NCBI RefSeq assembly: GCF_029227915.1
Contig: NC_079876.1
Location: forward strand, 1,366,001 to 1,430,000
Direction of reading: 5' to 3'
Origin: Hydractinia symbiolongicarpus
Taxonomy: Eukaryota; Cnidaria; Hydrozoa; Anthoathecata; Hydractiniidae
Length of the DNA: 64,000 bases
Below the pieces are notes generated by a model. It did no database searches. It saw nothing but the letters and a program-made list of their open reading frames with translations, and had not been told where the DNA came from. Of the stretch, positions 25,736 to 38,272 are shown piece by piece. The position numbers and the translations under genes were made by a program. Numbering within the stretch: position 1 is the stretch's first letter; the number at the start of each line of letters is the position of its first letter.

Positions 25736-27849
25736 GGAGTAAACTCATTTCCCGACCGATTTTTTAAATTATTTTTTCACCATTAAAACGCATGAGACTT
25801 GTAGTTTTCAAGAATGTTTTCAATTTTGATGAGACGCTGAATAAAAGCAGTTTAATTGCCGGCAAACGAAAACCTGCGATTTCCCTAAATCCCGAACTCG
25901 GCCCGTATAGTCAAAAGTATACAAAGAAAGTACCCAGGGAGTAAACTCATTTCCAGAACGATTTATTAAATTATTTTTTCACCAATAAAACGCATAAGAC
26001 TTGTAGTTTTTAAAAATGTTTTCATTTTTGATGAGACGCTGAATAAAAGAAGTTTAATCGCCGGCAAACGAAAACCTGCGATTTCCCGTAAATCCTGGAC
26101 TCGACCCGTATAGTCAAAAGTATACAAAGAAAGTACAAAGGGAGTAAACTCATTTCCAGAACGAATTTTTAAATTATTTTTTCACCACTAAAACGCATGA
26201 GACTTGTAGTTTTTAAAAATGTTTTCATCTTTGATATGACGCTGAATAAAAGAAGTTTAATCGCCGGCAAACGAAATCCCGCGTTTTCCCGTAAATCCGG
26301 GGCTTGGCGCGTATAGTCGAGTGTATACAAAGAAAGTACCCAGGGAGTAAACTCGTTTCCCGAACGATTTTTTAAATTTTTTTTTCACCACTAAAACGCA
26401 TGAGACTTGTAGTTTTCAAAAATGTTTTCATTTTTGATGAGACGCTTAATGAAAGAAGTTTAATCGCCGGCAAACGAAAACCTGCGATTTCCCGTAAGTC
26501 CTGGACTCGGCCCGTATAATCAAAAGTATACAAAGAAAGTATTCAGGGAGTAAACTCATTTCCCAAACGATTTTTTAAATTATTATTTCACCACTAAAAC
26601 GTATGAGACTTGTAGTTTTCAAGAATGTTTTCATTTTTGATGAGACGCTGAATAAAAGCAGTTTAATCGCCGGCAAACGAAAACCCGCGATTTCCCGTAA
26701 ATACCGGGCTTGGCACGTATAGTCGAATGTATACAAAGAAAGTACCCTGTGAGTAAACTCATTTTCAGAACAATTTTTTAAATTATTTTTCACCACTAAA
26801 ACGCATAAGACTTGTAGTTTTCAAAAATGTTTTCATTTTTGATGAGACGCTGAATAAAAGAAGTTTAATCGCCGGCAAACGAAAACCCGCGATTTCCCGT
26901 AAATCCCGGGCTTGGCCCGTATAGTCAAAAGTATACAAAGAAAGTACCCAGGGAGTAAACTCATTTCCCGAACGATTTTTTAAATTACTTTTTCACCACT
27001 AAAACGCATGAGACTTGTAGTTCTTAAAAATGTTTTCATTTTTGATGAGACGCTGAAGAAAAGAAGTTTAATCGCCGGCAAACGAAATCCCGCGTTTTCC
27101 CGTAAATCCCGGGCTTGGCCCGTATAGTCAAAAGTATACAAAGAAAGTGCGCAGGGAGTAAACTCATTTTCCGAACGATTTTTTATATTATTTTTTTACC
27201 ACTAAACGCATGAGACTTGTAGTTTTTAAAAATGTTTTCATATTTGATGGGTCGCTGAATAAAAGAAGTTTAATCGCCGGCAAACAAAAATCCGCGATTT
27301 CCCGTAAATCCCGGACTCGGCCCGTATAGTCAAAAGTATACAAAGAAAGTACCCAGGGAGTAAACTCATTTCCCGAACGATTTTTAAATTATTTTTTCAC
27401 CACTAAAACGCATGAGACTTGTAGTTTTCAAAAATGTTTTCATTTTTGATGAGACGCTTAATGAAAAAGGTTTAATCGCCGGCAAACGAAATCCCGCGTT
27501 TTCCCGTAAATCCGGGGCTTGGCCCGTATAGTCGAATGTATACAAAGAAAGTACCCAGGGAGTAAACTCATTTCCCGAACGATTTTTTAAATTTTTTTTT
27601 CACCACTAAAACGCATGAGACTTGTAGTTTTCAAAAATGTTTTCATTTTTGATGAGACGCTTAATGAAAGAAGTTTAATCGCCGGCAAACGAAAACCTGC
27701 GATTTCCCGTAAATCCTGGACTCGGCCCGTATAGTCAAAAGTATACAAAGAAAGTATTCAGGGAGAAAACTGATTTCCCAAACGTATTCTTAAATTATTA
27801 TTTCACCACAAAAACGCATGAGACTTGTAGTTTTCTAGAATGTTTTCAT
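25736..27849 (+). repeat. Block II diverged monomers
   Basis: About ten monomers carrying private substitutions: CCCGACCG near 25,754, CACCAATAAAACG near 25,980, GTACAAAGGGAG near 26,135, ATCTTTGATATGACG near 26,227, GGTCGCTG near 27,249 and CACCACAAAAACGC near 27,804. The order at 26.8-27.7 kb parallels 20.9-21.9 kb, an old block duplication. No unique DNA or gene is seen. Confidence 0.75.
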
Positions 27850-30020
27850 TTTTGATGAGACGCTGAATAAAAGCAGTTTAATCGCCGGCAAACGAAAACC
27901 CGCGATTTCCCGTAAATACCGGGCTTGGCACGTATAGTCGAATGTATACAAAGAAAGTACCCTGTGAGTAAACTCATTTCCAGAACGATTTTTTAAATTA
28001 TTTTTTCACCACTAAAACGCATAAGACTTGTAGTTTTCAAAAATGTTTTCATTTTTGATGAGACGCTGAATAAAAGAAGTTTAATCGCCGGCAAACGAAA
28101 ACCCGCGATTTCCCGTAAATCCCGGGCTTGGCCCGTATGGTCAAAAGTATACAAAGAAAGTACCCAGGGAGTAAACTCATTTCCCGAACGATTTTTTAAA
28201 TTACTTTTTCACCACTAAAACGCATGAGACTTGTAGTTCTTAAAAATGTTTTCATTTTTGATGAGACGCTGAATAAAAGAAGTTTAATCGCCGGCAAACG
28301 AAATCCCGCCTTTTCCCGTAAATCCCGGGCTTGGCCCGTATAGTCAAAAGTATACAAAGAAAGTACCCAGGGAGTAAACTCATTTCCCGAACGATTTTTT
28401 ATATTATTTTTTTACCACTAAACGCATGAGACTTGTAGTTTTCAAAAATATTTTCATATTTGATGGGACGCTGAATAAAAGAAGTTTAATCGCTGGCAAA
28501 CGAAAATCCGCGATTTCCCGTAAATCCCGGGCTTGGCCGTATAGTCAAAAGTATACAAAGAAAGTACCCAGGGAGTAAACTCATTTCCCGGACGATTTTT
28601 TATATTATTTTTTTACCACTAAACGCATGAGACTTGTAGTTTTCAAAAATATTTTCATATTTGATGGGACGCTGAATAAAAGAAGTTTAATCGCCGGCAA
28701 ACGAAAATCCGCGTTTTCCCGTAAATCCCGTCTTGGCCCGTATAGTCAAAAGTATACAAAGAAAGTACCCAGGGAGTAAACTCATTTCCCGAACGATTTT
28801 TTAAATTATTTTTTCACCACTAAAACGCATGAGACTTGTAGTTTTCAAAAATGTTTTCATTTTTGATGAGACGCTGAATAAAAGAAGTTTAATCGCCGGC
28901 AAACAAAAACCCGCGATTTCCCGTAAATACCGGGCTTGGCACGTATAGTCGAATGTATACAAAGAAAGTACCCTGTGAGTAAACTCATTTCCAGAACGAT
29001 TTTTTAAATTATTTTTTCACCACTAAAACGCATAAGACTTGTAGTTTTCAAAAATGTTTTCATTTTTGATGAGACGCTGAATAAAAGAAGTTTAATCGCC
29101 GGCAAACGAAAACCCGCGATTTCCCGTAAATCCCGGGCTTGGCCCGTATAGTCAAAAGTATACAAAGAAAGTACCCAGGGAGTAAACTCATTTCCCGAAC
29201 GATTTTTTAAATTACTTTTTCACCACTAAAACGCATGAGACTTGTAGTTCTTAAAAATGTTTTCATTTTTGATGAGACGCTGAATAAAAGAAGTTTAATC
29301 GCCGGCAAACGAAATCCCGCCTTTTCCCGTAAATCCCGGGCTTGGCCCGTATAGTCAAAAGTATACAAAGAAAGTACCCAGGGAGTAAACTCATTTCCCG
29401 AACGATTTTTTATATTATTTTTTTACCACTAAACGCATGAGACTTGTAGTTTTCAAAAATATTTTCATATTTGATGCGACGCTGAATAAAAGAAGTTTAA
29501 TCGCTGGCAAACGAAAATCCGCGATTTCCCGTAAATCCCGGGCTTGGCCGTATAGTCAAAAGTATACAAAGAAAGTACCCAGGGAGTAAACTCATTTCCC
29601 GGACGATTTTTTATATTATTTTTTTACCACAAAACGCATGAGACTTGTAGTTTTCAAAAATATTTTCATATTTGATGGGACGCTGAATAAAAGAAGTTTA
29701 ATCGCCGGCAAACGAAAATCCGCGTTTTCCCGTAAATCCCGTCTTGGCCCGTATAGTCAAAAGTATACAAAGAAAGTACCCAGGGAGTAAACTCATTTCC
29801 CGAACGATTTTTTAAATTATTTTTTCACCACTAAAACGCATGAGACTTGTAGTTTTCAAAAATGTTTTCATTTTTGATGAGACGCTGAATAAAAGAAGTT
29901 TAATCGCCGGCAAACGAAAACCCGCGATTTCCCGTAAATCCCGGGCTTGGCACGTATAGTCGAATGTATACAAAGAAAGTACCCTGTGAGTAAACTCATT
30001 TCCAGAACGATTTTTTAAAT
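27850..30020 (+). repeat. 1,011-bp pentamer, two copies
   Basis: Five-monomer units match at offset 1,011. The best marker is AAATCCCGCCTTTTCCCG (28,301 and 29,312), absent elsewhere. Other shared markers are AATCGCTGGC, CTTGGCCGTATAG (one C deleted) and TTTCCCGGACG. The right end of the second unit overlaps the start of the 19-monomer unit of block III, so this pentamer is one of the pieces from which block III was assembled. Confidence 0.85.
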
Positions 30021-33000
30021 TATTTTTTCACCACTAAAGCCCATGAGACTTGTAGTTTTTAAAAATGTTTTCATTTTTGATGAGACGCTGAATAAGAGAA
30101 GTTTAATCGCCGGCAAACGAAAACCCGCGATTTCCCGTAAATCCCAGCTCGACCCGTATAGTCAAAAGTATACAAAGAAAGTACCCAGGGAGTAAACTCA
30201 TTTCCTGACCGATATTTTAAATTATTTTTTCACCATTAAAACGCATGAGACTTGTAGTTTTCAAAAATGTTTTCATTTTTGATGAGACGTTGAATAAAAG
30301 CAGTTTAATTGCCGGCAAACGAAAACCTGCGATTTCCCTAAATCCCGGACTCGGCCCGTATAGTCAAAAGTATACAAAGAAAGTACCCAGGGAGTAAACT
30401 CATTTCCAGAACGATTTTTTAAATTATTTTTTCATCACTAAAACGCATAAGACTTGTTGTTTTCAAAAATGTTTTCATTTTTGATGAGACGCTGAATAAA
30501 AGAAGTTTAATCGCCGGCTAACGAAAACCCGCGATTTCCCGTAAATCCCGGGCTTGGCCCGTATAGTCAAAAGTATACAAAGAAAGTACCCAGGGAGTAA
30601 ACTCATTTCCCGAACGATTTATTATATTATTTTTTTACCACTAAACGCATGAGACTTGTAGTTTTCAAAAATGTTTTCATATTTGATGGGACGCTGACTA
30701 AAAGAAGTTTAATCGCCGGCAAACGAAAATTCGCGATTTGCCGTAAATCCCGGACTCGGCCCGTATAGTCAAAAGTATACAAAGAAAGTACCCAGGGAGT
30801 AAACTCATTTCCCGAACGATTTTTTAAATTATTTTTTCACCACTAAAACGCATGAGACTTGTAGTTTTCAAAAATGTTTTCATTTTAATAAGACACTGAA
30901 TAAAAGAAGTTTAATCGCCGGCAAAGGAAAACCCGCGATTTCCCGTAAATCCCGGGCTTGGCCCGTATAGTCGAAAGTATACAAAGAAAGTACCCAGGGA
31001 GTAAACTCATTTCCCGAACGATTTTTTAAATTACTTTTTCACCACTAAAACGCATGAGACTTGTAGTTTTTAAAAATGTTTTCATTTTTGATGAGACGCT
31101 GAATAAAAGCAGTTTAATCGCCGGCAAACGAAAACCTGCGATTTCCCTAAATCCCGGACTCGGCCCGTATAGTCAAAATTATACAAAGAAAGTACCCAGG
31201 GAGTAAACTCATTTCCAGAACGATTTTTTAAATTATTTTTTCATCACTAAAACGCATAAGACTTGTAGTTTTCAAAATTGTTTTCATTTTTGATGAGACG
31301 CTGAATAAAAGAAGTTTAATCGCCGGCAAACGAAAACCCGCGATTTCCCGTAAATCCCGGGCTTGGCCCGTATAGTCAAAAGTATACAAAGAAAGTACCC
31401 AGGGAGTAAACTCATTTCCCGAACGATTTTTTATATTATTTTTTTACCACTAAACGCATGAGACTTGTAGTTTTCAAAAATATTTTCATATTTGATGGGA
31501 CGCTGAATAAAAGAAGTTTAATCGCCGGCAAACGAAAATTCGCGATTTCCCGTAAATCCCGGACTCGGCCCGTATAGTCAAAAGTATACAAAGAAAGTAC
31601 CCAGGGAGTAAACTCATTTCCCGAACGATTTTTTAAATTATTTTTTCACCACTAAAACGCATGAGACTTGTAGTTTTCAAAAATGTTTTCATTTTTGATG
31701 AGACACTGAATAAAAGAAGTTTAATCGCCGGCAAAGGAAAACCCGCGATTTCCCGTAAATCCCCGGCTTGGCCCGTATAGTCGAAAGTATACAAAGAAAG
31801 TACCCAGGGAGTAAACTCATTTCCTGAACGATTTTTTAAATTACTTTTTGACCACTAAAACGCATGAGACTTGTAGTTTTTAAAAATGTTTTCATTTTTG
31901 ATGAGACGCTGAATAAAAGAAGTTTAATCGCTGGAAAACAAAAACCTGCGATTTCCCGTAAATCCTGGACTCGGCCCGTATAGTCAAAAGTATACAAAGA
32001 AAGTACCCAGGGAGTAAACTCATTTCCCGAACGATTTTTTATATTATTTTTTTACCACTAAACGCATGAGATTGGAGTTTTCAAAAATATTTTCATATTT
32101 GATGGGACGCTGAATAAAAGAAGGTTAATCGCCGGCAAACGAAAATCCGCGATTTCCCGTAAATCCCGAACTCCGCCCGTATAGTCAAAAGTATACAAAG
32201 AAAGTACCCAGGGAGTAAACTCATTTCCCGAACGATTTTTTAACTTATTTTTTCATCACTAAAACGCATAAGACTTGTAGTTTTCAAAAATGTTTTCCTT
32301 TTTGATGAGACGCTAATTAAAAGAAGTTTAATCGCCGGCAAACGAAAACCCGCGATTTCCCGTAAATCCCGGGCTTGGCCCGTATAGTCAAAAGTATACA
32401 AAGAAAGTACCCAGGGAACTCATTTCCCGAACGATTTTTTATATTATTTTTTTACCACTAAACGCATGAGACTTGTAGTTTTCAAAAATATTTTCATATT
32501 TGATGGGACGCTGAATAAAAGAAGTTTAATCGCCGGCAAACGAAAATTCGCGATTTCCCGTAAATCCCGGACTCGGCCCGTATAGTCAAAAGTATACAAA
32601 GAAAGTACCCAGGAAGTAAACTCATTTCCCTAACGATTTTTTGTATTATTTTTTTACCACTAAACGCAGGAGATTGGAGTTTTCAAAAATATCTTCATAT
32701 TTGATGGGACGCTGAATAAAAGAAGTTTAATCGCCGGCAAACGAAAATCCGCGATTTCCCGTAAATCCCGAACTCGGTCCGTATAGTCAAAAGTATACAA
32801 AGAAAGTACCCAGGGAGTAAACTCATTTCCCGAACGATTTTTTATATTATTTTTTTACCACTAAACGCATGAGACTTGTAGTTTTCAAAAATATTTTCAT
32901 ATTTGATGGGACGCTGAATAAAAGAAGTTTAATCGCTGGCAAACGAAAATCCGCGATTTCCCGTAAATCCCGGGCTTGGCCCGTATAGGCAAAATTATAT

Positions 33001-33186
33001 ACAAAGAAAGTACCCAGGGAGTAAACTCATTTCCCTAACGATTTTTTGTATTATTTTTTTACCACTAAACGCAGGAGATTGGAGTTTTCAAAAATATCTT
33101 CATATTTGATGGGACGCTGAATAAAAGAAGTTTAATCGCCGGCAAACGAAAATCCGCGATTTCCCGTAAATCCCGAACTCGGTCCG
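29350..33186 (+). repeat. Block III, 3,837-bp (19-monomer) unit, copy 1
   Basis: Monomers here recur in the same order 3,837 bp downstream. Matched rare markers are TTTCCTGACCGATATTTT (30,205 region), CGGCTAACG, CGATTTATTATATT, GGCAAAGGAAAACCCGCG, GACCACTAAAACGC, ATGAGATTGGAG and a 4-bp deletion giving CCCAGGGAACTC at 32,411. Inside it, 30,331 onward also matches 31,140 onward at offset 809 (tetramer). Its last 560 bp (from 32,628) holds a 405-bp dimer repeat of the CCCTAACG/GCAGGAGATTGG class (32,628 and 33,033) that copy 2 lacks at this point. Confidence 0.88.
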
Positions 33187-36100
33187 TATAGTCAAAAGTA
33201 TACAAAGAAAGTACCCAGGGAGTAAACTCATTTCCCGAACGATTTTTTATATTATTTTTTTACCACTAAACGTATGAGACTTGTAGTTTTCAAAAATATT
33301 TTCATATTTGATGGGACGCTGAATAAAAGAAGTTTAATCGCTGGCAAACGAAAATCCGCGATTTCCCGTAAATCCCGGGCTTGGCCGTATAGTCAAAAGT
33401 ATACAAAGAAAGTACCCAGGGAGTAAACTCATTTCCCGGACGATTTTTTATATTATTTTTTTACCACTAAACGCATGAGACTTGTAGTTTTCAAAAATAT
33501 TTTCATATTTGATGGGACGCTGAATAAAAGAAGTGTAATCGCCGGCAAACGAAAATCCGCGTTTTCCCGTAAATCCCGTCTTGGCCCGTATAGTCAAAAG
33601 TATACAAAGAAAGTACCCAGGGAGTAAACTCATTTCCCGAACGATTTTTTAAATTATTTTTTCACCACTAAAACGCATGAGACTTGTAGTTTTCAAAAAT
33701 GTTTTCATTTTTGATGAGACGCTGAATAAAAGAAGTTTAATCGCCGGCAAACGAAAACCCGCGATTTCCCGTAAATCCCGGGCTTGGCACGTATAGTCGA
33801 ATGTATACAAAGAAAGTAACCTGTGAGTAAACTCATTTCCAGAACGATTTTTTAAATTATTTTTTCACCACTAAAGCCCATGAGACTTGTAGTTTTTAGA
33901 AATGTTTTCATTTTTGATGAGACGCTGAATAAGAGAAGTTTAATCGCCGGCAAACGAAAACCCGCGATTTCCCGTAAATCCCAGCTCGGCCCGTATAGTC
34001 AAAAGTATACAAAGAAAGTACCCAGGGAGTAAACTCATTTCCTGACCGATATTTTAAATTATTTTTTCACCATTAAAACGCATGAGACTTGTAGTTTTCA
34101 AAAATGTTTTCATTTTTGATGAGACGTTGAATAAAAGCAGTTTAATTGCCGGCAAACGAAAACCTGCGATTTCCCTAAATCCCGGACTCGGCCCGTATAG
34201 TCAAAAGTATACAAAGAAAGTACCCAGGGAGTAAACTCATTTCCAGAACGATTTTTTAAATTATTTTTTCATCACTAAAACGCATAAGACTTGTTGTTTT
34301 CAAAAATGTTTTCATTTTTGATGAGACGCTGAATAAAAGAAGTTTAATCGCCGGCTAACGAAAACCCGCGATTTCCCGTAAATCCCGGGCTTGGCCCGTA
34401 TAGTCAAAAGTATACAAAGAAAGTACCCAGGGAGTAAACTCATTTCCCGAACGATTTATTATATTATTTTTTTACCACTAAACGCATGAGACTTGTAGTT
34501 TTCAAAAATGTTTTCATATTTGATGGGACGCTGACTAAAAGAAGTTTAATCGCCGGCAAACGAAAATTCGCGATTTGCCGTAAATCCCGGACTCGGCCCG
34601 TATAGTCAAAAGTATACAAAGAAAGTACCCAGGGAGTAAACTCATTTCCCGAACGATTTTTTAAATTATTTTTTCACCACTAAAACGCATGAGACTTGTA
34701 GTTTTCAAAAATGTTTTCATTTTAATGAGACACTGAATAAAAGAAGTTTAATCGCCGGCAAAGGAAAACCCGCGATTTCCCGTAAATCCCGGGCTTGGCC
34801 CGTATAGTCGAAAGTATACAAAGAAAGTACCCAGGGAGTAAACTCATTTCCCGAACGATTTTTTAAATTACTTTTTCACCACTAAAACGCATGAGACTTG
34901 TAGTTTTTAAAAATGTTTTCATTTTTGATGAGACGCTGAATAAAAGCAGTTTAATCGCCGGCAAACGAAAACCTGCGATTTCCCTAAATCCCGGACTCGG
35001 CCCGTATAGTCAAAAGTATACAAAGAAAGTACCCAGGGAGTAAACTCATTTCCAGAACGATTTTTTAAATTATTTTTTCATCACTAAAACGCATAAGACT
35101 TGTAGTTTTCAAAATTGTTTTCATTTTTGATGAGACGCTGAATAAAAGAAGTTTAATCGCCGGCAAACGAAAACCCGCGATTTCCCAAAAATCCCGGGCT
35201 TGGCCCGTATAGTCAAAAGTATACAAAGAAAGTACCCAGGGAGTAAACTCATTTCCCGAACGATTTTTTATATTATTTTTTTACCACTAAACGCATGAGA
35301 CTTGTAGTTTTCAAAAATATTTTCATATTTGATGGGACGCTGAATAAAAGAAGTTTAATCGCCGGCAAACGAAAATTCGCGATTTCCCGTAAATCCCGGA
35401 CTCGGCCCGTATAGTCAAAAGTATACAAAGAAAGTACCCAGGGAGTAAACTCATTTCCCGAACGATTTTTTAAATTATTTTTTCACCACTAAAACGCATG
35501 AGACTTGTAGTTTTCAAAAATGTTTTCATTTTTGATGAGACACTGAATAAAAGAAGTTTAATCGCCGGCAAAGGAAAACCCGCGATTTCCCGTAAATCCC
35601 CGGCTTGGCCCGTATAGTCGAAAGTATACAAAGAAAGTACCCAGGGAGTAAACTCATTTCCTGAACGATTTTTTAAATTACTTTTTGACCACTAAAACGC
35701 ATGAGACTTGTAGTTTTTAAAAATGTTTTCATTTTTGATGAGACGCTGAATAAAAGAAGTTTAATCGCTGGAAAACAAAAACCTGCGATTTCCCGTAAAT
35801 CCTGGACTCGGCCCGTATAGTCAAAAGTATACAAAGAAAGTACCCAGGGAGTAAACTCATTTCCCGAACGATTTTTTATATTATTTTTTTACCACTAAAC
35901 GCATGAGATTGGAGTTTTCAAAAATATTTTCATATTTGATGGGACGCTGAATAAAAGAAGGTTAATCGCCGGCAAACGAAAATCCGCGATTTCCCGTAAA
36001 TCCCGAACTCGGCCCGTATAGTCAAAAGTATACAAAGAAAGTACCCAGGGAGTAAACTCATTTCCCGAACGATTTTTTAACTTATTTTTTCATCACTAAA

Positions 36101-36465
36101 ACGCATAAGACTTGTAGTTTTCAAAAATGTTTTCCTTTTTGATGAGACGCTGATTAAAAGAAGTTTAATCGCCGGCAAACGAAAACCCGCGATTTCCCGT
36201 AAATCCCGGGCTTGGCCCGTATAGTCAAAAGTATACAAAGAAAGTACCCAGGGAACTCATTTCCCGAACGATTTTTTGTATTATTTTTTTACCACTAAAC
36301 GCATGAGACTTGTAGTTTTCAAAAATATTTTCATATTTGATGGGACGCTGAATAAAAGAAGTTTAATCGCCGGCAAACGAAAATTCGCGATTTCCCGTAA
36401 ATCCCGGACTCGGCCCGTATAGTCAAAAGTATACAAAGAAAGTACCCAGGAAGTAAACTCATTTC
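33187..36465 (+). repeat. Block III, 19-monomer unit, copy 2 (truncated by switch)
   Basis: Offset 3,837 to copy 1 holds from about 33,187 to 36,465. Differences are scattered single bases, for example CGTATGAG for CGCATGAG near 33,271, AAGAAGTGTAATC near 33,531 and TTTCCCAAAAATCCC for TTTCCCGTAAATCCC near 35,184. At about 36,465 it departs from copy 1: copy 1 continues CCCTAACG, this copy CCCGAACG with the GACACTGAATAAAAG variant. Its last 1.4 kb (from about 35,100) is also the left end of the 5.48-kb block IV duplication. Confidence 0.88.
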
Positions 36466-36586
36466 CCGAACGATTTTTTAAATTATTTTTTCACCACTAA
36501 AACGCATGAGACTTGTAGTTTTCAAAAATGTTTTCATTTTTGATGAGACACTGAATAAAAGAAGTTTAATCGCCGGCAAAGGAAAA

Positions 36587-36611
36587 CCCGGGATTTCCCG
36601 TAAATCCCGGG
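36587..36611. other. Derived perfect 10-bp dyad (first of 12 copies)
   Basis: Left arm CCCGGGATTT, spacer CCCGT, right arm AAATCCCGGG: exact reverse complements. The ordinary monomer reads CCCGCGATTT in the left arm, so one base change (C to G) completes the dyad. The same 25-bp element starts at 36,587, 38,414, 39,428, 41,050, 47,732, 49,557, 50,571, 55,232, 56,246, 58,071, 59,085 and 60,302, always after GGCAAAGGAAAA, and nowhere before 36.5 kb. Spread by block duplication explains the copy number; function is unknown. Confidence 0.85.
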
Positions 36612-38272
36612 CTTGGCCCGTATTGTCGAAAGTGTACAAAGAAAGTATCCAGGGAGTAAACTCATTTCCCGAACGATTTTTTAAATTACTTTTTCACCAC
36701 TAAAACGCATGAGACTTGTAGTTTTTAAAAATATTTTCATTTTTGATGAGACGCTGAATAAAAGAAGTTTAATCGCCGGAAAACGAAAACCTGCGATTTC
36801 CCGTAAATCCTGGACTCGGCCCGTATAGGCAAAATTATATACAAAGAAAGTACCCAGGGAGTAAACTCATTTCCCTAACGATTTTTTGTATTATTTTTTT
36901 ACCACTAAACGCAGGAGATTGGAGTTTTCAAAAATATCTTCATATTTGATGGGACGCTGAATAAAAGAAGTTTAATCGCCGGCAAACGAAAATCTGCGAT
37001 TTCCCGTAAATCCCGAACTCGGTCCATATAGTCAAAAGTATACAAAGAAAGTACCCAGGGAGTAAACTCATTTCCCGAACGATTTTTTAAATTATTTTTT
37101 CACCACTAAAACGCATGAGACTTGTAGTTTTCAAAAATGTTTTCATTTTTGATGAGACGCTGAATAAAAGAAGTTTAATCGCCGGCAAACAAAATCCCGC
37201 GTTTTCCCGTAAATTCCGGGCGTTTGGCCCGTATAGTCAAAAGTATACAAAGAAAGTACCCAGGGAGTAAACTCATTTCCCGAACGATTTTTTATATTAT
37301 TTTTTTACCACTAAACGCATGAGACTTGTAGTTTTTAAAAATGTTTTCATATTTGATGGGACGCTGAATAAAAGAAGTTTAATCGCCGGCAAACGAAAAT
37401 CCGCGATTTCCCGTAAATCCCGGACTCGGCCCGTATAGTCAAAAGTATACAAAGAAAGTACCCAGGGAGTAAACTTATTTCCCGAACGATTTTTTAAATT
37501 ATTTTTTCACCACTAAAACGCATGAGACTTGTAGTTTTCAAAAATGTTTTCATTTTTGATGAGACACTTAATGAAAAAGGTTTAATCGCCGGCAAACGAA
37601 ATCCTGCGTTTTTCCGTAAATCCGGGGCTTGGCCCGTATAGTCGAATGTATACAAAGAAAGTACCCAGGGAGTAACCTCATTTCCCGAACGATTTTTTAA
37701 ATTTTTTTTTCACCACTAAAACGCATGAGACTTGTAGTTTTCAAAAATGTTTTCATTTTTGATGAGACGCTTAATGAAAGAGGTTTAATCGCCGGCAAAT
37801 GAAAACCTGCGATTTCCCGTAAATCCTGGACTCGGCCCGTATAGTTAAAAGTATACAAAGAAAGTATCCAGGGAGTAAACTCATTTCCCAAACGATTTTT
37901 TAAATTATTATTTCACCACTAAAACGCATGGGACTTGTAGTTTTCAAGAATGTTTTCATTTTTGATGAGACGCTGAATAAAAGAAGTTTAATCGCCGGCG
38001 AACGAAATCCCGCGTTTTCCCGTAAATCCCGGGCTTGGCCCGTATAGTCAAAAGTATACAAAGAAAGTACCCAGGGAGTAAACTCATTTCCCGAACGATT
38101 TTTTATATTATTTTTTTACCACTAAACGCATGAGACTTGTAGTTTTCAAAAATATTTTCATATTTGATGGGACGCTGAATAAAAGAAGTTTAATCGCCGG
38201 CAAACGAAAATCCGCGATTTCCTGTAAATCCCGAACTCGGCCCGTATAGTCAAAAGTATACAAAGAAAGTAC

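Noticed and set aside
31140-31156. CCCTAAAT resembling plant telomere repeat
   Set aside because: It is the ordinary TTTCCCGTAAATCCC with two bases deleted, present once per affected monomer and never in tandem. The CCCTAACG variant is likewise a single substitution of CCCGAACG.
36506-36703. 65-codon plus-strand reading frame repeated in 11 places after 36.5 kb
   Set aside because: It spans about one monomer, has no recognisable domain, and recurs only because the dyad-bearing monomer was copied in blocks. The 203-bp period is not a multiple of three, so the frame changes each monomer and cannot form a longer repeat protein.
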